A stretch of DNA of 64,000 nucleotides, taken from contig CM056380.1 in NCBI GenBank assembly GCA_029718625.1, positions 12,798,968-12,862,967 of the forward strand, given 5' to 3'. The DNA comes from Synaphobranchus kaupii. Taxonomy: Eukaryota; Chordata; Actinopteri; Anguilliformes; Synaphobranchidae. The stretch's first letter is position 1. Every line of letters begins with the position of its first letter. Below are positions 36,736-49,036 of the stretch, piece by piece. The notes beneath the pieces were generated by a model. It searched no databases. It saw only the letters and a list, made by a program, of their open reading frames with translations, and was not told the DNA's origin. Position numbers and translations under genes: made by a program.

Positions 36736-37317
36736 AAAAACTGACCATGATTAAATGCAATCACAAGTTTAAAACTTAAAACTCCCTACTTTTAATTAAA
36801 TTTCAATTCATTTGTTTTAATCAATTTTATTTTTTATAAGCCTATCCCTCATGCTTCTATTTATCAGTTTTGGGGCAAGCGATGGAACTGCACTTCATAT
36901 GTAGGCTACTTGTTTTTAGATAAATAAAAAAAAACAACAATATAGCACAACACTAAAAAAAGATGCTACTGCCAGATGTCTGTGGTTCGAATAACCACAC
37001 TGAATGTAGCAGGTGACGGTGTGGGGACCTTGCCGTCAACCATTGTTAAGCACCAATTAACAAGTAACAATGAGGATGACTGGGAAGGGGTGATAATTGC
37101 CTAACACGTGCGCTCAAAGAAGCCTCCACTGACTTCATGCTGCAGTTCCACTGAAATGCGGGTAAGAAAACTGCTTTGTAAAAAACTGGTCAGCCAAGTC
37201 ATAATATACACATCAAATTCTACAAAGCAGATTTCAAAATAGCCCTTATAAAGTGATGGCAGAATGCATTATGTCAGGGCAATAACACCTATCACAAGCT
37301 GTAGTACGTAGTGGGTT
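36736..37317. other. Unique non-coding DNA
   Basis: No recognisable feature. Confidence 0.45.
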
Positions 37318-37785
37318 GTGACCATAGACTGTATAAAAATATGGACAAAGCCACTGTGACGTCACCCATTGCCTTTCCACTGCCTCGTAAAAACTGAATT
37401 GAAGCTCCGGATGTCTTTTTCGCCGCCCGTTTGTACAAACTGCGTCTGCTCCGTGGAGCCGAAGAGGACTCAACCTGTCCCTCTGATTGGTCCTGAACAA
37501 ATGTGAATACCCTGTCCAAACGACACAATATTTTAAAAAATCAGCACATGCAGAGGCATTAGATGAAGGAAAGGCACCTATTGCAATTAAATTTTTTTGT
37601 GGGAAAGATTTATTGACTGAGTATTTTCACCACATTTTGACTTATATGGTGAAAGACCTATACTGGAGCCAATCGCAGTGGCGCTAGTGAGCAACAGCAC
37701 AATTGCTGCTCCCAGCCCAACCAGGAAGTGAGCTTCAAGACGAAAGCCCAGTCTTGGCCCCTTGGTTGTGACAGGTATTATGCCA
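37318..37785. mobile_element. MITE-like dispersed fish repeat
   Basis: The left part reads CATAGACTGTATAAAAATAT, GGACAAAGCC and GTGACGTCACCCATTG. The right part reads ACTGGAGCCAATCGCAGTGG, then GGAAGTGAGCTTCAAGACGA and TTGGCCCCTTGG. This pairing is familiar from a non-autonomous repeat in many teleosts. I could not define terminal repeats or a target duplication, so the boundaries and superfamily are open. Confidence 0.5.
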
Positions 37786-37930
37786 TGCTTATGCCAGTGT
37801 AAGGTCAGCTTTATGGCCAATAGTTCAAGGGAAGTGTTATTGAGATGACAATAATTTGTGGGATTGGGCCAACCAAGGTAATATAGACAAATCGCCTATA
37901 GAGGGTTATAGAAGGTAAACGTTTGCTTAA

Positions 37931-38561
37931 AGAGTAAGTACACCCACTGTCTCAGCCTGTTTCCGCCTACTACACAATTTTGAAAAGTACTATGTGGGGT
38001 GAGCGAGGGAGAGGGGTGGGGGCAGAGGAGGTGTGTCCATCGTCATTTGCCTAAATGAACGTACATTGTCCAAACTATTTTGTATAACTCGGATCAAACT
38101 GTCAAACTAGACGTTGCACATCAAATATGAATCAAGATTCAGCAACTGCATGGCCTATTTCTCACCTCAAATATTTTCAGAAGCATATTTTAGTGGACTA
38201 TTTAAGTGGAATAAGGATGCTACGTTGTTCATGGTTTGAAAACGTGGAGCCGAAACAAAAGTAATGTAGTGGGTCTAACCAATCAGGTGCAGTCAAGGCG
38301 ACAAGAATTATCCATATGACGTAGAGGTACCTCCAAAGAGGTACTCTGACATTACGATTTGGGTGGGGGGAGTGTGGGGAGCAGAAAGGAAATTTGAACC
38401 ATTTGGGGCAGCACAAACACGCTTTTCTACCAGTTTCTTATGATATACAATATTATTTCAGAATTGTTGAAATAACAGAATGCATGAATAAGTTTCATCA
38501 TAAGGCAGGCATACAAACACGTTTGCAGCGAAAAAGAAGTGATCTCGGGTGTACTTACCCT
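37931..38561. mobile_element. Non-autonomous TTAA-flanked DNA transposon
   Basis: The ends are AGAGTAAGTACACCCA on the left and GGGTGTACTTACCCT on the right, inverted repeats with small differences. TTAA flanks both sides (37927-37930 and 38562-38565). TTAA duplications are used by piggyBac and Kolobok elements, and a TTAAAGGG-type terminus is frequent in fish MITEs. No transposase frame lies in the 631-bp interior. Confidence 0.75.
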
Positions 38562-38639
38562 TTAACTCTGGTTTTTTATCACTGATTTACAGTATAGGCT
38601 ATTTCAACTGAGAAAACCTTTATTTGCAGGTGTCTCTGA

Positions 38640-38845
38640 GTGAATTCAGAATGTCTACTTTCTCAGTCCTGGTTCAAGAGAGACACGGGGAGTGTGGGGT
38701 TTGTTTTTGTTACTCAGCACTTATATTAGCGGCTACAGCAGTTGATTACACTGCTAACTCTCCTTACCAATTCCTGAGTCTCAATTAAAAAAAGGAAGGC
38801 AGCCAACAGGTCTCTCCAGACCAGGATTGAGGATCACTGCTTTAG
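38640..38845. mobile_element. Degenerate hAT-type MITE
   Basis: The right end CTCCAGACCAGGATTGAGGA followed by TCACTG resembles the termini of the MITE at 51233-51422. The left part, TTTCTCAGTCCTGGTTC near 38660, may be the other end. Target duplications are not clear. Confidence 0.4.
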
Positions 38846-40722
38846 ACTATTGATTTTAAGTGGCAAAACTCTGAATCACATGACTTAGCCCAGATCTCTG
38901 CCTTTGTGTTTACCTGCCTCGACAGCAAACTGTGCACTCTGTGTGTCAGAGTTAAATACAGCCCTGAAAAGCACCAAATCATCCGCGCTGCACAGGGACA
39001 GGATGTGCCACACCAGCCCCGAGCAGGAAATTGGCCTAAGCTAAACTTATCGATGGGATTTTGATTGTGGACCCAGGTTTGTGTAAAATAATATTGAACA
39101 TCTATATATTGTAATATATAGTGCCTTTAGAAAAAATAAAAACATAATAAATCAGAAATGTGTGCACCTGTAAAGACCAATGGCTCCATCTATAGATAAT
39201 GGTCTGATCACAAGGTGCTTATATACCGTGTAACGGCCTCTCTCCACCTATTCATAACTGGAAAGAACAAACTACTTTAGAGCGGCAGCCTACTGAAGAA
39301 TTGTATATCTTTTATGGTTGTTTGAGTAATGTAATATTCTGATATCAGTTCACCAGTGAAGAAAAGCAGTTATTACAGACATAATTGATACTGAGATATC
39401 AGATGCTGAGTACCAATATATTTTACACAGTGTTTGCTGAGATAAGAATGCCCTTGACAATAGAGGCAACTTGCACTCATTTCTCATTTGAATTTTGGTT
39501 CATATTACAGGACATTTAACTACTTACTTTACAAATTTGAGTGACACATTTGCACACAAACTTCATTTTCTCAAAAGAAATTACATTGCACGATGATTAG
39601 AAACCTCAACTTGTGTAGTCTTCCTCCCTGCACCGCAGTTCTTATTCACACACACAAACACACACACACACACCCCCAAACACAAATGGCCTCTCATATT
39701 TCATACTGTTCACCCATGTACATGGTAATGTAAAGTATATGAGCAGCATTGACCACTGGCAGATCCACTAGTGATCCACTAGTGATCCACTGGTGATCCA
39801 CTGGTGATCCACTGGTGATCCACTGGTGATCCACTGGTGATCCAGGGGGTTTCACAGGGTTAACCCTGCCTCAGACTACAGTGAACAAGCCCTCCAAACA
39901 GATTGACTGAGCGGATGCAGGCTGGGTTTACATCCTGTTAGACGACAAGTTCAGTACAGGCAGGTTTAAACGGGAAAGCACATAATCAGTCGTTCAAGCT
40001 GTCGACCCCCACCGGTCGACAATTTATGAAAACGGCGTGCGCCACGATATTATTAAAATTGTCCCCCTGGCTTTATTAAAAACATTACACTTTAGTATTG
40101 CACCATTTGTACATCGTATCCCATTTTGGCAAGCTTTGTTGATGTTATTGTTGTGCAAAACTTCCTGTAGGGTGAAATATGATGTGGGATTTTTATTATA
40201 CATTCCAAGTAATTAACCAAAGATCGACTTTAAAGCAATCCATCTATAACTTTGCAACAGTGTCATTGTTCAGAACAATTTTTTAAGGTTACGCATTACC
40301 GAAGGCCACATATCTCACTCAAAACACACTGTTTAATTAATACCCTCCAAGGAAGCAATTTACTAATACCATTTTCTGGATGAATTGAATTCATAATTCC
40401 ACTAATAACATCCTGGTATCCTACCCTGCAGACAAAGGCATTGTTTTCAGAATCCATAGGTTCAGTGATGGACATTAAACCGCAGATATTCAGGAATCAT
40501 AAACCATGATGAAATTCTGACTTGCTGGATATTAGGATGAAGAACATCATATGTTCAACTGTGAAGAAGAGGGATTGCCTCACAGGTAAACATGTTCTTG
40601 GATATTGTGACAACGCTTACATTTGGGCACAGTGTGACGACCGGCACTTGTGTCTGGATTAAGTCATTATTATTATTTATTTATAAATGTATTCATGCGT
40701 TTATTTAAAATAACTTTAATGT
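38846..40722. other. Unique DNA with two short repeats
   Basis: A (CA)n run lies at about 39649-39673. An 11-bp repeat of GATCCACTGGT occurs eight times at 39762-39843. The rest is unique with no gene recognised. Confidence 0.6.
39762..39843. repeat. 11-bp tandem repeat, 8 units
   Basis: Unit GATCCACTGGT, with the first two copies reading GATCCACTAGT. Copies are otherwise identical, indicating recent expansion. Confidence 0.95.
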
Positions 40723-41152
40723 ACCAGACTGTGGGGCCCATCCACACACTGGAACAGAGCCTTAACAGATACCAGACCATGGGGCCCATCCACACACTGG
40801 AACAGTGCCTTAACAGATACCAGACCATGGGGCCCATCCACACACTGGAACAGAGCCTTAACAGATACCAGACCATGGGGCCCATCCACACACTGGAACA
40901 GAGCCTTAACAGTTACCAGACTGTGGGGCCCATCCACACACTGGAACAGAGCCTTAACAGATACCAGACTGTGGGGCCCATCCGCACACTGGAACAGTGC
41001 CTTAACAGATACCAATCCGTGGGGCCCATCCACACACTGGAACAGTGCCTTAACAGATACCAGACCGTGGGGCCCATCCACACACTGGAACAGTGCCTTA
41101 ACAGATACCAGACCATGGGGCCCATCCACACACTGGAACAGTGCCTTAACAG
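40723..41152. repeat. 48-bp minisatellite, copy 2, 9 units
   Basis: This has the same 48-bp unit as the array at 17999-18414 (GGGGCCCATCCACACACTGG, AACAGTGCCTTAACAGATAC). It ends in the same ACAGGATGAGCC junction, so the two arrays share ancestry beyond the repeat unit. Unit variants (AGAGCC in the left units, AGTGCC in the right units) are arranged in the same left-to-right trend as in copy 1. Open frames on both strands reflect the multiple-of-three unit. Confidence 0.95.
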
Positions 41153-41393
41153 GATGAGCCACCCAGCATTTTTTCTTTAAGTTGTTAGACACAACGTAAG
41201 ACTATTTCTTCGCAGCACAGTTGGGTGACCTCAGAGCTCATACTCCTGTGTGTTGTAGGATTGATTCCTCCATCCAGGATTTGCTCGCTGTGCGGACGAA
41301 TTAAAAGGTCGCTCACACAGACTTGTCCTGAGACCATTTTAAAGGGACCCTGGCGGAGTGTTTTCCTTTTCCCCTTTCCCCTCGTGTTAAAGC
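41153..41393. other. Unique spacer between two minisatellites
   Basis: No gene or repeat recognised. Confidence 0.5.
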
Positions 41394-42077
41394 AATCAGC
41401 GCTGAACTAGCTGCTTCAACAAGACCTGCCCACATGATGCAGGCAGCCCCAATCAGCGCTGGACTAGCTGCTTCAACAAGACCTGCCCACATGATGCAGG
41501 CAGCCCCAATCAGCGCTGGACTAGCTGCTTCAACAAGACCTGCCCACATGATGCAGGCAGCCCCAATCAGCGCTGAACTAGCTGCTTCAACAAGACCTGC
41601 CCACATGATGCAGGCAGCCCCAATCAGCGCTGGACTAGCTGCTTCAACAAGACCTGCCCACATGATGCAGGCAGCCCCAATCAGCGCTGGACTAGCTGCT
41701 TCAACAAGACCTGCCCACATGATGCAGGCAGCCCCAATCAGCGCTGGACTAGCTGCTTCAACAAGACCTGCCCACATGATGCAGGCAGCCCCAATCAGCG
41801 CTGGACTAGCTGCTTCAACAAGACCTGCCCACATGATGCAGGCAGCCCCAATCAGCGCTGGACTAGCTGCTTCAACAAGACCTGCCCACATGATGCAGGC
41901 AGCCCCAATCAGCGCTGGACTAGCTGCTTCAACAAGACCTGCCCACATGATGCAGGCAGCCCCAATCAGCGCTGGACTAGCTGCTTCAACAAGACCTGCC
42001 CCCATGATGCAGGCAGCCCCAATCAGCGCTGGACTAGCTGCTTCAACAAGACCTGCCCACATGATGCAGGCAGCCCC
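41394..42077. repeat. 57-bp minisatellite, 12 highly uniform units
   Basis: The unit contains AATCAGCGCTGGACTAGCTG, CTTCAACAAGACCTGCCC and ACATGATGCAGGCAGCCCC. Only a few substitutions occur (GAACT for GGACT in the first and fourth copies, CCCCAT for CCACAT near 42000). Because 57 is a multiple of three, a 19-residue frame (MMQAAPISAGLAASTRPAH on plus; another on minus) stays open for more than 200 residues. I see no promoter, splice site or unique coding flank. Confidence 0.95.
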
Positions 42078-42239
42078 GTTACTTCACTAATGTGTTTTGC
42101 CTCCCTACCATGAATACCATAAATTCACCTCGTTTGTGTAACAAAATGACAAATTGACTGTTGCACTTAGGTTACTTTGCATCACTTTGCTGTGTTTTCA
42201 GACAGATGCCTTCATATCGCTTATGATCTGCTGGTCAAA

Positions 42240-42830
42240 ACCCCAGCTGTTATAAATACACCCAACTGTTGTAAATACCCCCAGCTGTTATAAACCCCTA
42301 CAGCTGCCATAAACACCCCCAGCTGTCTAACACCCTGGCTATTATAAACCCCCCAGCTGTCAAACACCCTGGCTATTATAAACCCCCCAGCTGTCAAACA
42401 CCCTGGCTGTTATAAACACCCCCAGCTGTTGTAAACACCCTGGCTCTTATAAATGCCCCGGCTGTTATAAATAACCCCAGCTGTTATCAACGCCTCTGCG
42501 GTTATAAATACCCCCAGCTGTTATAAACCCCCACAGCTGTCATAAACACCCTGGCTGTTATAAACACCACCAGCTGTTATAAACGCCCCGGCTGTTATAA
42601 ACACCCCCAGCTGTCATTAACGCCCTGGCTGTTATAAACCCCCCTAGCTGCCATAAATGCCCTGGCTGTTATTAACACACCCAGCTGTCATAAACACCCT
42701 GGCTGTTATAAACACCACCAGCTGTCATTGACACCCTGGCTGTTACAACCCCCCCCCCCCCCACCCCGTCATAAATGCACTGCCTGTTATAAATGCCCCC
42801 AGCTGTTATAAATACCCTGCAGGCTATAAA
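42240..42830. repeat. Degenerate 19-22-bp minisatellite
   Basis: About 28 imperfect copies of CCCCCAGCTGTTATAAACAC and the variant CCCTGGCTGTTATAAACAC run through this stretch, with frequent indels and a C-run near 42750. Much more divergent than the adjacent 57-bp array, so older or less homogenised. Confidence 0.9.
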
Positions 42831-45394
42831 CAAAACAACCTGCCTAGACAGACTGAATGTTCTGTTTTTGTCAAATAAGTTTCTGATGTTCTTTAGAAAG
42901 TATCATTCGGCCTCTTGCGTAGAGTGCATTTGAATTAGTAATACAATAAGCCTTTGGGCCCCGGGAGATATGTCAAAATGGTATTATTATGATTATACAT
43001 TATGTCTTTGTCTGCTGTTAGCATGCAGCCATCAGCACCACAGATCACCTATTCTCCACAGAGCAACAGCAGCAATTCAACTTCACCTGAGTTTAGGTTG
43101 CAGTCCCACTTAAACACGGGCCTCGTATTCCGGGTCTCGTACCATTTAATCCCACCATGATCGATATTTCATTACCGCCATTTGCCATGCGATCCCCCCG
43201 ACATGATCACCGCGTCGTCACGGCATGGCAAAAAAAAATTGCCCCCTCAAAAACTGCGCTGTATTCGGAGGTTGGAACAAAGAGAAACATTAAGCAGGTA
43301 CCCCCGTTTTTTTCTTACATAACCATTAGTTTAATTGTGTTTGTGGCACCAGAAGAAAGACGCTACCGGATCAATGGCTATTTGGGACCGGAGTGTACCT
43401 CTTCTAATTAAATTCTGAGCTGTTGCTCAATTTCCCTTCTTGTTCCATGCAAACTGATGACTATGTGGATTCAACAATCGATGCACCCAAATTATAGATA
43501 ATCGCAGAGCAATTAATAACGGGGGAACTTTCAAAGAAACACTTTGCTGAGAATCTACACAAGCAACAGAGGCAGAAAAGTGTTAAAAACAAAGTGGACG
43601 GCCTTAGAGCCTCACTTTTTCATGTCACTTTCAGGAAAGCAGAGGATTCTGGGTCGTTGGAAGTGCATGATCTGTCCCCGAAAGAGGCTTTAGAGACCAC
43701 TGTAAATAAGTGGTTACCCATACACATGGAATTCACTATGACTTGTGAATTGTTGTGTTTAGTTTAGTTAAGTTTATTTGACAATTATTTAAATACACGG
43801 TACAAAATACAGGTATCTTAAAATAAAGTATAGCACACAAAGTCACAGGTTTGCTAAAGGTGTGTTAAAGGTGGTCAAAACATTACATTACCTGGAAATG
43901 TGCAGTCATGCCACAATTATACTGCATAATTTTAAAATAGCTAATTAATTAATTATTGCATTTCATTACAAGGTGCGTTTCAGTCGGTGCACTGAACGCA
44001 CTTCATGGAACAGCAGACACAATTAAAAAGGCATTCGAATGTCCACAAAGACATGATATAATCGTCAAGGTCACAGACACACAAAATAAATTCTAAATAG
44101 GCAAAACTAAAGATGAAAAAGTGGACCAGAAATGGAAAATGAAAAGCAAAAATTATGAAAATCAGGTGTGAAGCGATGGAAGTGTTTGTGCAGTTATAAC
44201 GACCTGGGGGAAGGCAGTTTAGGAGCCCATACACTGAAAGCTCAGCGGGACATTTATGGGCCCCGTCTCTAAGCTGTGTGCATTGGGTCCTGCCCTCTGT
44301 CGTGGGCACAAGCACATCTGCGTTATACGAGCAGGGTGCTGCAAACGGTTATTTAAGATTTCCCTTTTACATTCATTTTTGTTTCTGTAACATTTGAATT
44401 TCCTTTACAATTCAGTTTACTTTTAGTTTCGTTTTCAATCCTCTGTGTTAGCTTTTAATTTCCATGGCTTAGAAAGGGAGTGAAAACATCAAAATCAAAT
44501 AGATTCATTGGACACTGAAATTTGTTTACACAGTACATGTACAGTATTTTCATTTGCTCAACTGAATAACATTTTTTAAAATGAAAGCAGGTTGCAGAAT
44601 GTTTCACAGGTTAAAAATGATAAAATACCAATTTTCAAACATAGGTATGATTAAGCAAGACAGGTCTTTTCAACAACAAAAGGCAAGGTTCTAACAAAGT
44701 CATTCTCCCGAACAAATATCGTTTGACGACTTTAAAAACAGGCCCTCGATTTAAATGGTACAGTACACTGTTGATACTGTATTCTAACTCCAGACTGGGA
44801 TCTTTCTTTCTCCAAATGCCAGCCATGGGTGCATGGGCCTCCACCATTATAGCTTGCAATGTTTCATCGCTGTTTGTGGAACTTGAAGGTTATATAGTTT
44901 GGGTGATAATAATGCACAAGGTAACATATCATCTAGTAGCCACGACTACCTAGAACAGGCAGGACAAAAGCCACGTGTCTTTTGTCATCTTTCATTTAAA
45001 AAAATAAAATACTAAAATAATAAAAACCTGTATTAGGTTCTGTATTAGGTTTAGAGGCAAAGATACTAGTTTCAGTTTAGTTCTTGGACAGGCGAGTTTT
45101 TATTGCAGTTCACAAATCTTCGTGGCTAGTTTTCATCTTAGTTTAAGCTTTCGTTTACGATAACGATCTCGGCACTGCGGCACAACACAGTGGCCCGAGC
45201 GAAACATCGATTAAGGGGGCCGCGTGGGGCGCCCCCCCAGATTAATAACACCAGTAGATCCAGGGGTGGCGGGAAGTGCGGTGTAATAATAGAATTTTAT
45301 TTTATTTACTTTCTAACATGACTTAAAAGACTTGCTATGAACTCTAAGACTCTTATGAACTTGTATCATTGCACTATAGAGACTATTAACTGAA
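42831..45394. other. Unique non-coding DNA
   Basis: No gene recognised. Open frames of up to about 110 residues (for example minus strand 44315-43980) have no resemblance to known proteins. Confidence 0.5.
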
Positions 45395-45790
45395 TGCATC
45401 ACCATCTGATATGGTGCTTTGGCTGCAAAGAACCTTTAGGCCATTCGAGAGATCGTATGGAGGACACAGAAGATAAGTGGTGCTGACTTGTCGTCAATAG
45501 AACATATTTATTCTAGCAATTATGCTGCAGCCAGGCCCTAAATATTGTCCAAGGCCCCAGTCACCCTGCTTTTAAGTTGTTTACACCCCTTCCGTCTGGC
45601 CTTAAAACTCAAGACGAGCAGGTTCAGCAAGTTTTATCCAGATACTCTGTGCCTTTTTAAACATCGGACTGCACGTTTATTTATGCATTTGTCCTTATGT
45701 TCATTTTATTATAATGGAGCGTGTACACTGTACACCATTGTTTACGTACGTATATACTGTCTGTACATCAAATTTTTTCCTACTTGAGTT
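45395..45790 (+). mobile_element. Rex/L2-like LINE C-terminal relic
   Basis: The plus strand at about 45595-45670 reads LKTSRFSKFYPDTLCLFK in one frame. This resembles the C-terminal block (KTRTSRFSKSF...AIRLLN) of fish non-LTR elements. Upstream, ATCACCATCTGATATGGTGC and GGACACAGAAGATAAGTGGT fit the preceding part in such elements. The 3' sequence is AT-rich. Stops are present. Assignment is tentative. Confidence 0.4.
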
Positions 45791-46285
45791 TATTACAATT
45801 ATTATTTTTTAATGAGAGCATGCGGCAGAGAATTCCAATGTATTAATTACAAATTGCTGACAAATGTTGAACAAGTAAAAGTTGAATACACTGTGCAAAA
45901 TCAGATTTAAAAACAGCTCTGGGCAGTGCATCTTTAAAATGGAGTAGATGGAGAGAGGTATACAATACAATAAGGAAGAAAGCACAAACCCTGCCAACAT
46001 TACATGAGAAGCCACAACAAAAGAGGCCAGAAGTATACCAGTGTGAAGAAGAAAACCTATTAAAATGTGAACCAATCAACCAAGCTAGCATGCACACACG
46101 CACACGCACACAGACACATTCGCACAAACCAGAGTTGAGGTAAATTCCATAATTTCACGTTCAATTCAGTCATGTCATGAAATGAAAAATCCTTATAGAT
46201 CACTGTGGATATTTTTTCGATTCACTTCCTGAATTAACCCCACGCCTGGCTAATGCCTGCACAGTCAGTCCAGTCTGAAATGGCA
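45791..46285. other. Unique non-coding DNA
   Basis: Nothing recognised except a short CA-rich run near 46093-46115. Confidence 0.45.
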
Positions 46286-46575
46286 GACTCAGAGAATGCA
46301 GTTCTGTCTTTTAGTGCACTAATACAGCACACTCAGAGAATGCAGTGCTGTCTTTTAGTGCACTAATACAGCACACTCAGAGAATGCAGTGCTGTCTTTT
46401 AGTGCACTAATACAGCACACTCAGAGAATGCAGTGCTGTCTTTTAGTGCACTAATACAGCACACTCAGAGAATGCAGTGCTGTCTTTTAGTGCACTAATA
46501 CAGCACACTCAGAGAATGCAGTGCTGTCTTTTAGTGCACTAATACAGGACACTCCGAGAATGCAGTCCAGTCTCT
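46286..46575. repeat. 44-bp tandem repeat, 7 units
   Basis: Units contain ACTCAGAGAATGCAGTGCTG, TCTTTTAGTGCACTAATACA and GCAC. The GAGAATGCAGT motif recurs at 46291, 46335, 46379, 46423, 46467, 46511 and 46556 (the last interval is 45). The inner copies are identical; the first and last diverge. Confidence 0.95.
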
Positions 46576-47439
46576 GACTCAGTGCAGCATGTGGATGTCC
46601 AAGAGATGCACACTCAATAAGTCTGAATTTTTATCCCTTATTTGATGGTCACAAACTCAAAAAGTCCAGTTTTGAAAGAATAATCTGTTCGACTCTCGAA
46701 TTAACAGACCTGTTCCTGCGCCTTCTGTCTGCCTTCCACTCTGCGGCTCTCAGACGGACACTGATTAATGCGCAAGCACTAATTACTGCTGTACCATGTT
46801 TTAAAAAGTCCTCTTTCAGCATCTACTGATGACGTCGCACGTGCGTCCGCTTCGCCTCTTTCGCTTGTTAAGCAAGTTTCTAATGAAAATGAGAATTTCT
46901 AAAAAATCCTTTTTTCAGGTTTTACCATTATAGACGAGGCCATGACTGCGCATACAGCCTCCAAAGGGTGCATTTTCTCAGGCAAGGTCATTCAATTTTA
47001 TTCATTTTGGCATTTTGGAGAGATTTTAAAACAGAGCCTGAGGTGCATATTCCTCATCCATGAACTTATTATTTTTTTTAGGTGAGTCCTTGTGCAAATT
47101 TTAAATCTTTTACAACCAGATGACAGGCAGCTTTTAGTTTCTATGCCTCAAAACTCTGAAACTTACTTCCGCAGAATAGAGACAGCCAGTTTTTAAATCA
47201 CGACTTTTACGTTTTATTTTATCCTTTTTTTTTTTAGAATTGACTTACTCTTGCTTATTGTGGTGTCATGGGGACAGCTTTAAATCTTTTACGTATAGGA
47301 CATCCCCATTCTATCTTAACTTTTATTTTACTTCTGTAAAGCACTCTGTGTAACGGACACAAAGGCACCATTATAAATATATCATTATTAGTGCTGAGAC
47401 CATCATATTCCTGAGAGTTACCCTGATGGTCTCCACTTC
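46576..47439. other. Unique non-coding DNA
   Basis: No gene recognised. About 46700-46880 is complex, with TAATTA-type motifs, and could be regulatory. No evidence beyond composition. Confidence 0.45.
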
Positions 47440-47725
47440 TGTGTGTCACTCTGGGTAAGAGCATCTGCTAAGTGACTAACGTAATGTAATGCCTGCTAAT
47501 ATAATGTAATGCCGGCTAATATAATGTAATGCATGCTAATGGAATTCCTGCTAATATAATGTAATGGCTGCTAATATAATGTAATGCATGCTAATGTAAT
47601 GCCTGCTAATATAATGTAATGCATGTTAATGTAATGCAATATAATGCCTGCTAATATAATGTACGGTAATGTAATGTAATGCCTGCTAATATATTGTACG
47701 GTAATCTAATGTAATGCATGCTAAT
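47440..47725 (+). repeat. SINE 3' tail leading into a TAATGTAATG minisatellite
   Basis: The left end, GTCACTCTGGGTAAGAGCAT then CTGCTAAGTGACTAACGT, is the common fish SINE/L2-type 3' tail, normally followed by AATGTAATG. Here that tail continues into about 13 imperfect copies of GCCTGCTAATATAATGTAAT (about 20 bp, some 16 bp) to 47725. The repeat thus appears to have grown from the SINE tail. Confidence 0.75.
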
Positions 47726-47989
47726 GCGCTTGAAAAATATCATGTGGTGACCTAACCTTCAGGACTGTGTAAATATTAAGCCACAACTGGGCACACTGCA
47801 GTTAGACTGAACATGCTCCTGGCTTAAGATTGCTAATGAAGGGTTCAGTAGAGCATTTGTAAAGGAGAATATACACAGTTCTGTTTATGCAGTTCGGTGG
47901 AGGTGCAGAAGCCCTCCGGTTATCCATCATTCCTACTTTTCCCGCTGGACAGACGGCTGAGCTTCTTTCAGATGAATTTCAAAAACATC

Positions 47990-48072
47990 TCTCCCTCTCT
48001 CCCTCTCTCCCTCTCTCCCTCTCTCCCTCTCTCCCTCTCTCCCTCTCTCCCTCTCTCCCTCTCTCCCTCTCT
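47990..48072. repeat. CTCTCCCT microsatellite, about 10 units
   Basis: Perfect 8-bp repeat. The serine/leucine/proline open frames across it are low-complexity artefacts. Confidence 0.95.
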
Positions 48073-48337
48073 CTGTTCTGAGAGCATTTTTCATGCAAAA
48101 CACAGGATACTGTCGCGTGGAGTTTATGATTTGATTAGATTTACCATAGCATAGTCAGCACTAGTGGTTCATTGATTAATAAATTAACTGTGGTTATTTA
48201 ATGAATCAATAATTAGGTCTATGTCTTGCATGTAAAGCACTGCAGTCAGTGTGGAGACACATCCACAGGAGTTCTCCATTGAAGGACCTTACAGCTTACC
48301 TAGCCTATAATGCACAGAGGTTCAATTCTGTCCACAA

Positions 48338-49036
48338 AGACGGTCTGTATTGCCCAGAGATGCTCAAATGAGTATTACCGAACAAAACTTAATTTAAAAC
48401 TTAATTTCCACAAACTGCTTCTGACCATAGGCCACATCTGATGAGCCGGCAACTGCTGTGCCCCTGCCGTGCCTTGATATATTAGTTAAGAGCTTATTAG
48501 TTACCTACTGTGACCTAGCATCACAAGCTAGCGCTTATTTTCTATAGCCAATATTAGTTAGACACTGGGTGCGTCCCAATATACTTCACTCCCCACCTCC
48601 ACTACCACTCCTCTCCTACCTGGAAATATGCAAAACTGCCTGAACATTTTCAGTACAAGTATTTGCATGTACAGTATCCAATGTACATGACATTGCACTT
48701 TGCGTCGAGACATTAATATGTAAGCATTAATACGTAATTAAGATGTAATCAGCGACATTAGATTAAAACACAAAAATCAGTTTCCGGGGCATGGAGTAGA
48801 GGAGTGGTAGTGGAGGAGGAAAGGTGGCATTTTTTGACTATTGGGACACACCCACTACTTTAGCAACTTCAGATCCCAAACCGTTTTTGAAGGCAAGACA
48901 GTGGAGCAGCAGTTGCCGGCTCGTCGGAGGCTGCAGCCTATAGTCAGAAGCAGTTTGTGAAAATTAAGTTTTAAATTAAGTTTTGTTCGGCAATACTCAT
49001 TTGAGAATCTTGGGGCAATACAAAAGGACCGTCTGT
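48338..49036. repeat. Long inverted repeat with a MITE in the loop
   Basis: Left arm 48338-48474 and right arm 48892-49036 are reverse complements. The shared core is CTCAAATGAGTATT, CGAACAAAACTTAATTTAAA and CACAAACTGCTTCTGAC, ending in GCCGGCAACTGCTG. The loop of about 417 bp contains a second inverted-repeat element at 48564-48856. No open frame of interest. Possibly a large palindromic MITE with a younger insertion. Confidence 0.8.
48564..48856. mobile_element. MITE with GGGTGYGTCCCAATA ends
   Basis: The left end ACTGGGTGCGTCCCAATA and the right end TATTGGGACACACCCACT are an 18-bp inverted repeat with two mismatches. A second inverted pair lies inside: CTCCACTACCACTCCTCT and the GAGGAGTGGTAGTGGAG region. 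No convincing target duplication. GGTGCGTCCCAA termini are familiar from hAT-type fish MITEs. Confidence 0.65.

Noticed and set aside
41434..42090. 218-residue alanine-rich repeat protein
   Set aside because: 57-bp unit without stops. The opposite strand gives an even longer frame, and there is no gene structure.
43980..44315. 111-residue minus-strand frame with a hydrophobic middle
   Set aside because: AT-rich phenylalanine/isoleucine stretch with no family resemblance; probably chance.
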